From Verrucomicrobiales bacterium (lineage in GTDB: Bacteria; Verrucomicrobiota; Verrucomicrobiia; Verrucomicrobiales; DEV007), in NCBI GenBank assembly GCA_028281705.1, contig JANQJH010000467.1, positions 1 to 35,803 of the forward strand: a stretch of 35,803 nucleotides of DNA, read 5' to 3'. A program made the position numbers and the translations under genes. The notes beneath the pieces are model-generated. The model had not been told where the DNA came from and searched no databases. It saw only the letters and a list, made by a program, of their open reading frames with translations. Position 1 is the first letter of the stretch, and the number at the start of each line of letters is the position of its first letter. Positions 1 through 7,506 of this stretch are shown piece by piece.

Positions 1-2383
1 CAGCGTCAATGGGAAGGCCACAGCGGCAGTCGTCCTCAACACCGATGACATCGCCGAAGGGGCGACCAACAAGTACATCACGGCGGCTGAACGAGCGGAT
101 ATCGCCTTGAACACAGCCAATCGACATTCACATGCTAATCAGGCTGTGCTCGACACGCTCACGGCAACGGGAGATGGATCCAAGGCGTTCATGGACAATG
201 GGCTGTATGCCGGCATCCCAGTGACGTCGGTGGCTGGCCTAACCGGCGACATTGACCTCGACGCCAGTCATATCGCCGAAACCGCATCGCTCAAGTGGAT
301 GACTGCAGCCGAGGAAGCAAAGCTCGGCTTGATCACCGACCAGGGTGACGGCTCTGCATTCCTTGGCAGTGATGGAATTTATGACGCACTCAACGCGGAT
401 GACGTTGCCGAGGTAGCCAACAAGCGTTGGTTCACCGATGCTGAGAGGACCAAGGTCGGCTTCCTGACAAGTAGCGGCGCCGGCAACGAGGTGCTCTACG
501 ATAATGGAGGCTATGCTCCTTTGCCAGTGACGTCAGTCGCCGGGAAGAGCGGTGGCGCCGTGACGCTCAACGCCAACGATGTTACGGAAATTCTGAACAA
601 GCGGTGGCTCACAGACGCTGAACGCGAGCAGATCGCAGACGCGGCCGCCGATCGCCACGTCCACGGGAATAACGCAGTCCTGGACGTCCTGACGAATACC
701 GGGAACGGCAATCTCTTCTTTGCTGACGATGGGACCTATCGATCCGTCCCATTCGACGCAGCGCCCGTCGATTCGGTGGCTGGAAAGGTCGGCGAGGTGA
801 TGCTCGATGCCAGCGACATCGCCGAGGTCGTCAATAGGCGATGGCTGACCGATGCCGAGCGGACCAACATCGCGTCGAGTGCAGCCGACCGTCATGTTCA
901 TGGAAATAGCGTAGTCCTCGACGTATTGACTAATACTGGAGCCGGAGACCTGTTCTTCGCGGACGATGGAACCTATCGCTCTGTGCCCGTCAATGCCGCG
1001 CCAGTGGACTCGGTGGCGGGAAGAACCGGAGAAGTCACGCTGGACGCAAGCGACATCGCCGAAGTCACGGACAGGCGATGGCTCACAGACGCCGAACGCA
1101 CCCAGATCACAGCCAACACGAATGACCGCCATGTGCACGGGAACAGCACTGTTCTCAATGCGTTGACGGACTCCGGTGCTGGCAATCTCTTTTTCGCCGA
1201 TGACGGGGCCTATCGAGCCATGCCACCAGCACCGGTCGACTCGGTTGCTGGAAAGATTGGAGCAGTGCTGCTTGACCTCGATGACGTTTCCGAGACCTCC
1301 GGCAAGAAGATCTTCACTTCGCTTGAGCGAACTAAGGTCGGATGGCTCTCCAATTCCGGCCTGGGCGACAAGGTGCTTTATGACGACGGCGTTTACGAAG
1401 CGCTGCCCGTGACCTCGGTTGCCGGGAAGAGCGGCGGTGCCGTGACGCTCGATGCGGACGACGTGGACCCGGTGACCAACAAGAATTGGCTTACGGACGC
1501 CGAGCGCGCCAACATCGCCAGCTCGGCTGCCGATCGCCACGTCCACGGGAACAGCGCGGTTCTCAACGCGCTGACAGACTCCGGTTTGGGAAATCTCTTC
1601 TTTGCTGACGATGGGACCTATCGATCCGTCCCATTCGACGCAGCGCCCGTCGATTCGGTGGCCGGAAAGGTCGGCGAGGTGACGCTCAACTTCGATGATA
1701 TCGGAGAGACTGCGACCAAGAAATGGTTCACTTCCAACGAGAGGAATAAGGTAGCTATCCTCACCACTGGCGGCGCCGGCGCCGAGGTCCTGTACGACAA
1801 CGGAGACTATGCGCCTCTGCCCGTGACCGCGGTGGCCGGGAAGAGTGGCGGTCCTATCACGCTGGACGCAGACGACATCGCTGAGGTCACCAACAAGCTG
1901 TGGATGCTGGATGCCGAACGAACGAAGGTGGGGCTGATCAAGAACGACGGGCTTGGAGACAGGTTTCTCAACGATGCAGGCGTCTATTCCTTGGCACCGG
2001 TAACCACTGTGGCCGGGAAGGCCGGCAACGTGGCCCTGAATGCTGACGATATCTCGGAGGTCACCAACAGGCGCTGGATGCTGGATGCCGAAAGGACGAA
2101 GGTCGCTCTGATCACGACCGGTGGAACAGGAGGCAAGTTCTTCAATGATCAGGGAAACTACATCCATCCTCCAGCTGCACCGGTTGACTCGGTGGCCGGG
2201 CAGATCGGAGCCGTAACCCTCAATGCCGACGACGTGGCGGAGACCGCGACCAAGAAGTGGCTGACGGACACCGAGCGCGCCAATATCTCCGAGATCCCGC
2301 TCTGGTGGCCAACGACCAAGCCTCCAGACGGTACGTACACGAGTTTCACCGTGACCGGTGCCACCGTCACCTTTCATTCCTAA
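1..2383 (+). CDS. Phage tail fibre protein, repetitive, 5' end outside window
   Basis: The reading frame is open from base 2, before the first Met codon at 107, so the gene starts left of the window. The protein is built from about twelve copies of a unit whose core reads like NADDVAEVTNKRWLTDAERT, preceded by a V(D/T)SVAGK-G-VTLN segment. In several units the core is followed by an ADRHVHGNSAVL / FFADDGTYRSVP segment. This 'SVxGxxGxVxLxxDDIxExxNxxxxTxxER' pattern is typical of phage tail fibres and forms a long fibrous rod that ends in the receptor-binding tip. The C-terminus (PDGTYTSFTVTGATVTFHS) is short, with no chaperone or carbohydrate-binding domain that I recognise. It lies just upstream of two glycan-type enzymes. 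A 71-base stretch is duplicated exactly inside the gene (see repeats). Confidence 0.85.
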   Translation, partial: SVNGKATAAVVLNTDDIAEGATNKYITAAERADIALNTANRHSHANQAVLDTLTATGDGSKAFMDNGLYAGIPVTSVAGLTGDIDLDASHIAETASLKWMTAAEEAKLGLITDQGDGSAFLGSDGIYDALNADDVAEVANKRWFTDAERTKVGFLTSSGAGNEVLYDNGGYAPLPVTSVAGKSGGAVTLNANDVTEILNKRWLTDAEREQIADAAADRHVHGNNAVLDVLTNTGNGNLFFADDGTYRSVPFDAAPVDSVAGKVGEVMLDASDIAEVVNRRWLTDAERTNIASSAADRHVHGNSVVLDVLTNTGAGDLFFADDGTYRSVPVNAAPVDSVAGRTGEVTLDASDIAEVTDRRWLTDAERTQITANTNDRHVHGNSTVLNALTDSGAGNLFFADDGAYRAMPPAPVDSVAGKIGAVLLDLDDVSETSGKKIFTSLERTKVGWLSNSGLGDKVLYDDGVYEALPVTSVAGKSGGAVTLDADDVDPVTNKNWLTDAERANIASSAADRHVHGNSAVLNALTDSGLGNLFFADDGTYRSVPFDAAPVDSVAGKVGEVTLNFDDIGETATKKWFTSNERNKVAILTTGGAGAEVLYDNGDYAPLPVTAVAGKSGGPITLDADDIAEVTNKLWMLDAERTKVGLIKNDGLGDRFLNDAGVYSLAPVTTVAGKAGNVALNADDISEVTNRRWMLDAERTKVALITTGGTGGKFFNDQGNYIHPPAAPVDSVAGQIGAVTLNADDVAETATKKWLTDTERANISEIPLWWPTTKPPDGTYTSFTVTGATVTFHS
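710..780 (+). repeat. 71-base exact direct repeat in tail fibre gene, copy 1
   Basis: Bases 710-780 are identical to 1592-1662, an offset of 882 bases or 294 codons, so the reading frame is kept. Similarity continues past 780 with single differences (for example T781 against C1663). Other units in the gene differ at most silent positions, so this pair looks like a recent in-frame duplication or gene conversion. Confidence 0.9.
1592..1662 (+). repeat. 71-base exact direct repeat in tail fibre gene, copy 2
   Basis: This is the second copy of the exact repeat at 710-780. It encodes the same NLFFADDGTYRSVPFDAAP segment in the same frame. Confidence 0.9.
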
Positions 2384-2425
2384 TGGCGCTTGCGATCTCG
2401 AGATCCCCGGCCAGTCGTGGGAGAC

Positions 2426-3019
2426 ATGGTCAAACGAGTCTTCGTTGATTGTGGCTACCACCAAGGAGCGGCCTTGGCGCAATTCAGAGAGTATCTGAAG
2501 CTGGATGATGGCTGGGGGGTCTATGCATTCGAGCCAAACCCTTCGTGTCATGGGTACTTTCCGCGATTCTGCCGGGAGAACTGGCATTTCTCTCCGTTTG
2601 CAGTCTGGACCAAGAATTCGTGGGAGCATCTTCGGCAAGAAGATTGGAGCAAATCAAGGAGCGACTCGCCTGTTCGCCTCAAGTCGATCACCGTTGATGG
2701 GCAGCACTCGACTATCATGAGAGACTCGCGCCGCCCGGGGCTACTTTCGCCGATTTCAGTGCCCGCCTTGGACTTCGCTGAACACCTCAAACACTACGCT
2801 GGATACGAGAAGGTGGTGGTAAAGATGTCGATCTCCGGAGCCGAGTACCCGGTTCTGCGCCATCTCCTTGAAACACGAACTCTCTCACTGATCACCGACC
2901 TCTATCTCGACACCAATGAGCAGTGGATGCCGCGAGAAAGCAGAATTAGCACCGAATCACTGATTCTTGCCTGCGAGGAGAAAACCCGAGTTCATCGCAT
3001 TGCCCAGCCGAACGAATGA
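2426..3019 (+). CDS. FkbM-like SAM-dependent methyltransferase (phage)
   Basis: I chose the ATG at 2426 (MVKRVFVDCGYHQG) because GGGAG lies just upstream; an in-frame ATG at 2390 would add 12 residues. The protein has about 197 residues. Residues 6-12 (FVDCGYHQG) resemble the SAM-binding glycine motif, and VYAFEPNP (32-39) matches the acidic strand-2 motif of FkbM methyltransferases. VKMSISGAEYPVL (132-144) corresponds to the family's 'IKIDVEGAE..vL' motif, with Ser where Asp is usual. FkbM enzymes O-methylate sugars or small molecules. It sits directly after the tail fibre and overlaps the following glycosyltransferase by ATGA, so the two are probably translated together. The substrate is unknown; decoration of the fibre or of host surface glycan is inference. 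The Asp-to-Ser change could weaken activity. Confidence 0.7.
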   Translation: MVKRVFVDCGYHQGAALAQFREYLKLDDGWGVYAFEPNPSCHGYFPRFCRENWHFSPFAVWTKNSWEHLRQEDWSKSRSDSPVRLKSITVDGQHSTIMRDSRRPGLLSPISVPALDFAEHLKHYAGYEKVVVKMSISGAEYPVLRHLLETRTLSLITDLYLDTNEQWMPRESRISTESLILACEEKTRVHRIAQPNE

Positions 3020-3774
3020 AGAAGCTCACAGCCGTCTATTTTGCCTGCTCCCGGGACCTCGATCTCCTGGAGTGGAGCGCAGCGCAGTTCCCGAGAGACA
3101 TCCAAGTCGTGGCCGCTTTCGACGAAGGCGATGACGTTCCCGAGAGTATCGCGGGAATCGAGAAGATCATCCGCACCAAGTTCCCTCGAGGCATATCCCT
3201 CAACCAGACACCGGATTGTATCACCGGCATGCTCGGAGTCTATCACCAGCTGGTCATCGACGAGGACTGTGCGACGCTTCTGAAGATCGATTGCGACACG
3301 GCCCTAACCGGAGACCTGACGGCAATTCCGTTCGAAGAATTCGACTTGATTGGACAGCAGGGCGAAATTGAGGCCGAGCACCTTGGCGAGCTGGTAAACA
3401 GCTATCGCTTTGCCAAGGGCGCCGCCTACGCTCTCTCTGCGACGATCATTCGGCGCATGGCTAGCTACGATGTCGAGGAGCTGCTTGCGGCGGTCAACGC
3501 ATTCTCCGGTGGCCTACTGGATTCAATGCCGAGCGTGAAATGGGCGGAGGATGAGACCTTTTCGCTGCTCGCCAGGATGCTTCAGCCGGACGCCAATCGC
3601 ATTCGAATGATTCCGGACGGGGATGGGTTTCGCAACTTCGTGAGTGACTACGATTACAGCTTGAATTCGGCGTCGCCAGGAATCTTCACGAACTACGGAA
3701 ACCTCTATGGGACTTCGAAGGACGAAGGTCGCCAGAGGGTGTTGGCAGCGATGAAGGGCGAGGCGATTGACTAG
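3016..3774 (+). CDS. Glycosyltransferase-like protein (GT-A type, DxD motif)
   Basis: The protein has 252 residues. It opens with a beta strand (KLTAVYFACSRD) and carries LLKIDCDTAL at about 88-97, a DxD (D92, D94) metal and nucleotide-sugar motif of GT-A enzymes. AEDETFSLL further on could supply the late acidic residue. It has no signal peptide, so it should act in the cytoplasm. Its start overlaps the stop of the methyltransferase gene (ATGA at 3016-3019), arguing for coupled translation and a joint role in making or modifying a glycan. I cannot assign a GT family or sugar. Confidence 0.6.
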   Translation: MKKLTAVYFACSRDLDLLEWSAAQFPRDIQVVAAFDEGDDVPESIAGIEKIIRTKFPRGISLNQTPDCITGMLGVYHQLVIDEDCATLLKIDCDTALTGDLTAIPFEEFDLIGQQGEIEAEHLGELVNSYRFAKGAAYALSATIIRRMASYDVEELLAAVNAFSGGLLDSMPSVKWAEDETFSLLARMLQPDANRIRMIPDGDGFRNFVSDYDYSLNSASPGIFTNYGNLYGTSKDEGRQRVLAAMKGEAID

Positions 3775-3789
3775 CTGACCCCAGGTAAC

Positions 3790-4884
3790 ATGCCAGCGAT
3801 CGCCCAAGGGACTTTCTACATCGACGCAGACTCTCTGCAGCGCGTCCGACAGCCTGGGCCTATCGCTGGCACCTCCTTTATTTCCACGGGCGCCGGCTTC
3901 TATCCACTGAAGCTCAGAGAGGCCCGCTCGATTCAGTTGTATTGGGTCCGCAAGCTCAACGGCGCGTGGAAGCCCGTCCCTCACCCTGACCTGCTCCCAA
4001 CGATCGAGATCTTTCCGGACCCACCGCCCGTTGAAACAGGAACTCTCGTGGCGACCTATGAGGCGGAGTCGACCGAGGAGCTGAACCTGGCAGCGAGTAC
4101 TCTGCATGATCTATCCGAGGCTCTCAATGCGCTCGCTACCGTGGAGGCAGCTGGTGGCGTGACCGTCAACCCGCTGCATCCTCCGTACGAGCAACTTGCG
4201 CCGTTGCCGGCGACGGTGAACATTCGGCGCATTCTGGATCGGTTCCTCGTGTCCTGGAATATCGTTGGTCCCAAGTCCAATCTTGATCTGAAGGTGACGT
4301 CTCTCCGGCCAGAAACACTTGAGACTGCGAAAGTGGTCGTCCGCGAAGGCGATGCCGAGCACACCGAACGCGTGGCCCTGATCACGAAACCCAAGCGACT
4401 GGCCTACGCCCAACTTGACTCGGCCTTGCCGACGCCGGCCATCACCGCTTCATCGATCACCGCGGGCATTGGAAATGTTCACGCTGTCCACCAGATCTCG
4501 ATCAGTCCAATGCCATTCCCGGGCGATGAATTCGCCGTGACGGTCGCCGGCGGGACCGAAACACGATGGCTGCCCATCGATGCGTCTGGCGAAGACCTTT
4601 CGCAGGCATTGAACGCGGCCAACGGCGAGACCGGTTACAATGCATGGCGCATGGACAAGGCCACATGGCAGTTTCGATATCCGGTTCAGGGAAACAAAGC
4701 CCTGCCCGATGTCACAGGAATCTTCGCCGAAAGCTCGGGCAGCGAGCAAGATCTCAAGTGGGAGGATGATCTCGAACTCTACGACACGTTTCAAGGCGGC
4801 TTCGACGCGAATCTCACGCTGTCAGTTAGTGATGGCTCGAGCGTCATTCGGCGAGAGACCGACCGAATCCGAATACTACCCTGA
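3790..4884 (+). CDS. Unknown phage protein, probably structural
   Basis: This 364-residue protein has no motif I recognise. It lacks a signal peptide and membrane segments and looks beta-rich: many alternating hydrophobic stretches, and a C-terminal half with repeated LTLSVSDGSS / FAVTVAGGTETRW segments like immunoglobulin-like or baseplate beta domains. It follows the glycosyltransferase by 15 bases and precedes the holin candidate by 12, so it belongs to the same late rightward transcript. Position and composition suggest a tail or baseplate accessory protein, but this is inference only. Confidence 0.6.
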   Translation: MPAIAQGTFYIDADSLQRVRQPGPIAGTSFISTGAGFYPLKLREARSIQLYWVRKLNGAWKPVPHPDLLPTIEIFPDPPPVETGTLVATYEAESTEELNLAASTLHDLSEALNALATVEAAGGVTVNPLHPPYEQLAPLPATVNIRRILDRFLVSWNIVGPKSNLDLKVTSLRPETLETAKVVVREGDAEHTERVALITKPKRLAYAQLDSALPTPAITASSITAGIGNVHAVHQISISPMPFPGDEFAVTVAGGTETRWLPIDASGEDLSQALNAANGETGYNAWRMDKATWQFRYPVQGNKALPDVTGIFAESSGSEQDLKWEDDLELYDTFQGGFDANLTLSVSDGSSVIRRETDRIRILP

Positions 4885-4896
4885 CAATGCAATACC

Positions 4897-5214
4897 ATGC
4901 CTACGCGAACGCCAATGAATGATCAGTTTTTCAAAGACGCTGTCCTATTCACGACCATCTTCGTCGGTTCGAGTGTCGGCGGTTGGGCTCAAATGATGTG
5001 GGAAGGGAAGCCAATCCCCACGGCACAGAAGGTTGGCGGTGTGCTGTTGTCTGGGCTGGCCGGCACGATTGTGGCGCTCTTGCTCTGGGGGCACATGGCA
5101 GACAATCGAGCGCTTCTTGTCGGTGTGTCGCTTCTGTCGGGAATCGGGGGAGCATCGACGCTTGATTGGGTGGCAGGCGTGATCAAGAAAAAGTTCGGAA
5201 GAGGTCCGGAGTAA
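4897..5214 (+). CDS. Holin-like small membrane protein
   Basis: The protein has 105 residues and three hydrophobic segments: AVLFTTIFVGSSVGGWA, VGGVLLSGLAGTIVALLLW and LLVGVSLLSGIGGASTLDWV. It ends in a positively charged tail (VIKKKFGRGPE). Size, three helices, charged C-terminus and position at the end of the tail genes fit a phage holin, which forms the inner-membrane hole that starts lysis. A second in-frame ATG at 4915 (MNDQFFKD) is an equally good start; neither has a clear ribosome site. No endolysin lies beside it, so the call rests on topology and place. Confidence 0.6.
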   Translation: MPTRTPMNDQFFKDAVLFTTIFVGSSVGGWAQMMWEGKPIPTAQKVGGVLLSGLAGTIVALLLWGHMADNRALLVGVSLLSGIGGASTLDWVAGVIKKKFGRGPE

Positions 5215-5235
5215 TCAAGGTTCGCTAGATCCTGA

Positions 5236-5264
5236 TTGACAATGTTGGCGACAGAGGCGATGCT
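5236..5264 (+). promoter_or_regulatory. Possible promoter ahead of the secreted HAF protein
   Basis: TTGACA at 5236-5241 is a perfect -35 box. At 17 bases spacing lies GATGCT, a poor -10 match. The 144-base gap to the next gene also holds a GCCGTT-GAGA-AACGGC hairpin at 5288-5303, so an independent promoter for the 5359 gene is plausible. The weak -10 keeps confidence low. Confidence 0.3.
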
Positions 5265-5287
5265 ATCCCGTTTAACGAAATTGATTA

Positions 5288-5303
5288 GCCGTTGAGAAAC
5301 GGC
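5288..5303 (+). other. Small GNRA-type hairpin upstream of 5359 gene
   Basis: GCCGTT-GAGA-AACGGC forms a perfect six-pair stem with a four-base GAGA loop. A T-run (ATTTTT) begins about 12 bases beyond the stem, too far for a classical terminator. It could be a weak terminator for the late genes or a 5' UTR element of the next gene. Confidence 0.4.
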
Positions 5304-5358
5304 AGAAAGTCATTATTTTTGCCGAGACCCAGTTCATGCGGGTGTGTTCTAGTTCTTT

Positions 5359-6663
5359 ATGAATCGGACTTATGGGGGAAGGCTGGTGTCGCGAGTGCTC
5401 GTGCTTGGGACATTTCTATCGTTAACAACGTGCGGCGCATTCGCGCAGAACGTTGAGTTCGTTCACCTCAATCCAGATCCAAACGATCTTGGGGTAGCAA
5501 ATGCCGTGGCAGGGCGGTTTGCTGGAGGAGGTGTGCGGGAAGTTGGTGGAACCAACGAACCAATTGTATGGGGCGATGTCCTTGACTTTCGCTTGGCGCC
5601 CGGGAGTTCTGGTGAAGTGCGGTCCATGGCGATTCTTCCGGGTGGTGATGCGATCGCTGTTGGAAATGTCGCGGTAGGAGGGTTCAATCGAGGCTTCTTC
5701 TGGACAGAGGTGGATGGTCTCGTCTTGATGCCGCTGCTTGCCGGTGGTGCATCGAGTACGCTAACAGGAGTTAACTCTAGTGGAGTGGCCACAGGGCAGT
5801 CCCAGTCTGATCCATTCCCTGCTGGGGAAGTAGTTATCTACGACACAGTTGGGAACGTCCTAACTCCACTTGGATTTAGCGGTCGGGGGAATGAGATCTC
5901 AGACAATGGCGTGGTTACTGGCTTCCGCCGTTCACCAACTGGCTCGATTCCGATCAGGTGGTCTGCCGCCGGGGGCTTGGAGGATCTGGAGTTAGGGCCC
6001 ACGGGAGTGGTAGGCGAAGGTGTGTCGATTTCGCCGGATGGCCAAACAATTGTAGGCCGCATCATTGATGGTACTGGGGCGAATTTCGCGGCCATCTGGA
6101 CGGACGGTGGGATAGAAGTGATCGGCGCAGGTATTGCTTATGCTGCTATCGACGAAAACTGGGTTATCGGTCAGGACGGTGGGGGCGCCTTTCTATATGA
6201 CGGCGAATCAAAGCGTGAGCTGCAGGGACTGCTGGAAGAACTTGGGATTGATCTGACGGGATGGGAATTGCAGCGGGCGGCAGCGTTCACCGATGGCCGC
6301 ACCACCATTGCCGGTGAAGGAGTCGACGATTCCGGCGCCCAGGCTGCGTGGGTCGTAAGGAACTTTTCCTTGCCCGTTCCAGACTCTGATGGCGATGGTG
6401 TCGATGATGACGATGATCTATGCATAGATAGCGATACCCGGGAAACTCTCCATATTGGTGGGTTTGATAGTGGAGTTGCCAATCCCGTGGATGAACAAGG
6501 ATGCACACTTGGAGATCGGTTCGCGGAAGTGGAGGGAAGCTTCAGGCGGCAAATCTCACTGGCGATTCAGCTTCTGTTCAATCGTGAGATTAGAGGTCGA
6601 GATTTCGGTCGCATAATTCGCACTATCATTCGCGCCGAGATTGAGAGGAGGCTTCGCCGCTAA
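5359..6663 (+). CDS. Secreted HAF-repeat protein with calcium-binding TSP3-like segment
   Basis: This 434-residue protein has a signal peptide (hydrophobic VLVLGTFLSLTTCGAFA, cleavage after about residue 29). Its core is a set of HAF-type repeats (GVSISPDGQTIVG, GVNSSGVATGQS, ISDNGVVTGFR, each followed by an aromatic W-T/W-S turn), which form extracellular beta structures. Near residue 345 lies an acidic DSDGDGVDDDDDLC calcium-loop segment of thrombospondin-3 type, followed by FDSGVANPV...GCTLGDRF, a pattern I know from secreted proteins of environmental bacteria. A basic helical tail (IIRTIIRAEIERRLRR) ends it. It sits alone between the late genes and the convergent early operon and by eye is richer in A+T than its neighbours. 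It is best read as a lysogenic-conversion gene acquired from a bacterium; its role is unknown. Its last 38 bases overlap the convergent gene. Confidence 0.65.
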   Translation: MNRTYGGRLVSRVLVLGTFLSLTTCGAFAQNVEFVHLNPDPNDLGVANAVAGRFAGGGVREVGGTNEPIVWGDVLDFRLAPGSSGEVRSMAILPGGDAIAVGNVAVGGFNRGFFWTEVDGLVLMPLLAGGASSTLTGVNSSGVATGQSQSDPFPAGEVVIYDTVGNVLTPLGFSGRGNEISDNGVVTGFRRSPTGSIPIRWSAAGGLEDLELGPTGVVGEGVSISPDGQTIVGRIIDGTGANFAAIWTDGGIEVIGAGIAYAAIDENWVIGQDGGGAFLYDGESKRELQGLLEELGIDLTGWELQRAAAFTDGRTTIAGEGVDDSGAQAAWVVRNFSLPVPDSDGDGVDDDDDLCIDSDTRETLHIGGFDSGVANPVDEQGCTLGDRFAEVEGSFRRQISLAIQLLFNREIRGRDFGRIIRTIIRAEIERRLRR

Positions 6664-6979
6664 CTGAACGGTCGAGGGCGACCTTGCTGCGAGCAGCCAC
6701 AGGCTGCTCAACCTCAAATCCAAAGGCCTTGAGAATTCTCAACTTCACTTCCGGATCGGTCTGGAGCGCGATCCATCGCGCGGCATTTCCCCAGTCGCGA
6801 GGCTGGGGATCGGAGGATCTGCAGTCACAGCTTGAGTCGTAGAACAGCTGCTCGTCGTGCCGGAGGTAGCGCGTGAATGCGCCGCAGATCGCGCATCCGT
6901 GGTGAGTAACTTCAGTGATCTCGGCCGAGATCATGGCGGCCTTTACGTCGTCGCCGGTGACGTGTTCGTTGATGTCCAT
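6626..6979 (-). CDS. Small Cys-rich phage protein, possible zinc binder
   Basis: The protein has 117 residues. HHGCAICGAF gives a C-x2-C pair near residue 31, and SSCDCRS gives a second Cys pair about 20 residues later, consistent with one zinc site. The rest is polar and helical. It is the last gene of the leftward operon, and its 3' end overlaps the convergent secreted-protein gene by 38 bases. No function can be assigned; small zinc proteins of this kind are often phage regulators or anti-host factors. Confidence 0.6.
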   Translation of the reverse strand: MDINEHVTGDDVKAAMISAEITEVTHHGCAICGAFTRYLRHDEQLFYDSSCDCRSSDPQPRDWGNAARWIALQTDPEVKLRILKAFGFEVEQPVAARSKVALDRSVSGEASSQSRRE

Positions 6980-6997
6980 GCTTTCTATGGGTTGGAG

Positions 6998-7306
6998 TTA
7001 TGCGAGAAGGGCCCTGTGGTCCTTGTGAAATTCTCTTCCCGCCTTGGTGATCCGATACATCTTTCTATTTGGATCGGCTTGAATGAGGCCATCCCTAATG
7101 CAGTCGATGATGTATGTTGCCCCAGTCACGCGAAGGTGCTCTTCGCCAACATGACGTTTCCGGTTTTGCGACTTGTACACTTTAACCGCGTGGGTGCAGA
7201 TGTCGGGCTTGGACTTTGCTGGTCCGTTTCGGATGAGGCCGTCTAGCAAGATGACCTTGAATCGGTTTCGACGATCTTGGTTCCTTGGGAACTGAGTTCT
7301 ATGCAT
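6998..7306 (-). CDS. Small winged-helix-like DNA-binding protein
   Basis: This basic protein has 102 residues. Residues 1-55 are rich in Arg and Lys. The second half (EEHLRVTGATYIIDCIRDGLIQADPNRKMYRITKAGREFHKD) has the layout of a winged helix: helix, turn, helix ending in 'DGLI', then a beta wing with 'YRITKAGREF', which is common in phage and PadR-like regulators. It lies near the 3' end of the leftward operon. DNA binding is inferred from this pattern only. Confidence 0.55.
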   Translation of the reverse strand: MHRTQFPRNQDRRNRFKVILLDGLIRNGPAKSKPDICTHAVKVYKSQNRKRHVGEEHLRVTGATYIIDCIRDGLIQADPNRKMYRITKAGREFHKDHRALLA

Positions 7307-7320
7307 TGAGTGGCCGGGTG

Positions 7321-7506
7321 TTAGTCTTCGTCATCGCTTAAGCCCATCCCATCTGTTTGGATTCCCACACCCTTTGTTACTCTGTTCATCGCCTCGACGG
7401 CTCGCCGCACGTTTCGTGCGGCTTCCTCAGCGGTAGCACCATAAACCTTCAGAACCATGGCTGGAGGACAGGGCGGGTATGGCTTCGTCTTTTCGGGTAG
7501 GCTCAT
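7321..7506 (-). CDS. Hypothetical 61-residue phage protein
   Basis: The start ATG overlaps the stop of the preceding beta-helix gene as ATGA (7503-7506), which is this operon's usual junction and supports the gene being real. The sequence has a Pro-rich start (KPYPPCPPAM), a basic helix (AARNVRRAVEAMNRV) and an acidic end (SDDED). I recognise no domain. Confidence 0.55.
   Translation of the reverse strand: MSLPEKTKPYPPCPPAMVLKVYGATAEEAARNVRRAVEAMNRVTKGVGIQTDGMGLSDDED

Noticed and set aside
1..2383. Diversity-generating retroelement or CRISPR-like array in the repeats
   Set aside because: No reverse transcriptase, template repeat or spacer structure is present; the repeats are coding and in frame.
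533..2638. 701-codon open frame on the minus strand
   Set aside because: It lies opposite the repetitive tail fibre gene, has repeat-driven low-complexity composition (many His, Arg, Asp, Gly), and is a shadow of the fibre repeats.
6691..6709. Perfect GAGCAGCC-ACA-GGCTGCTC hairpin as terminator for convergent genes
   Set aside because: It is within the coding part of the 6626-6979 gene and has no T-run on either strand, so I do not call it a terminator, although some effect is possible.
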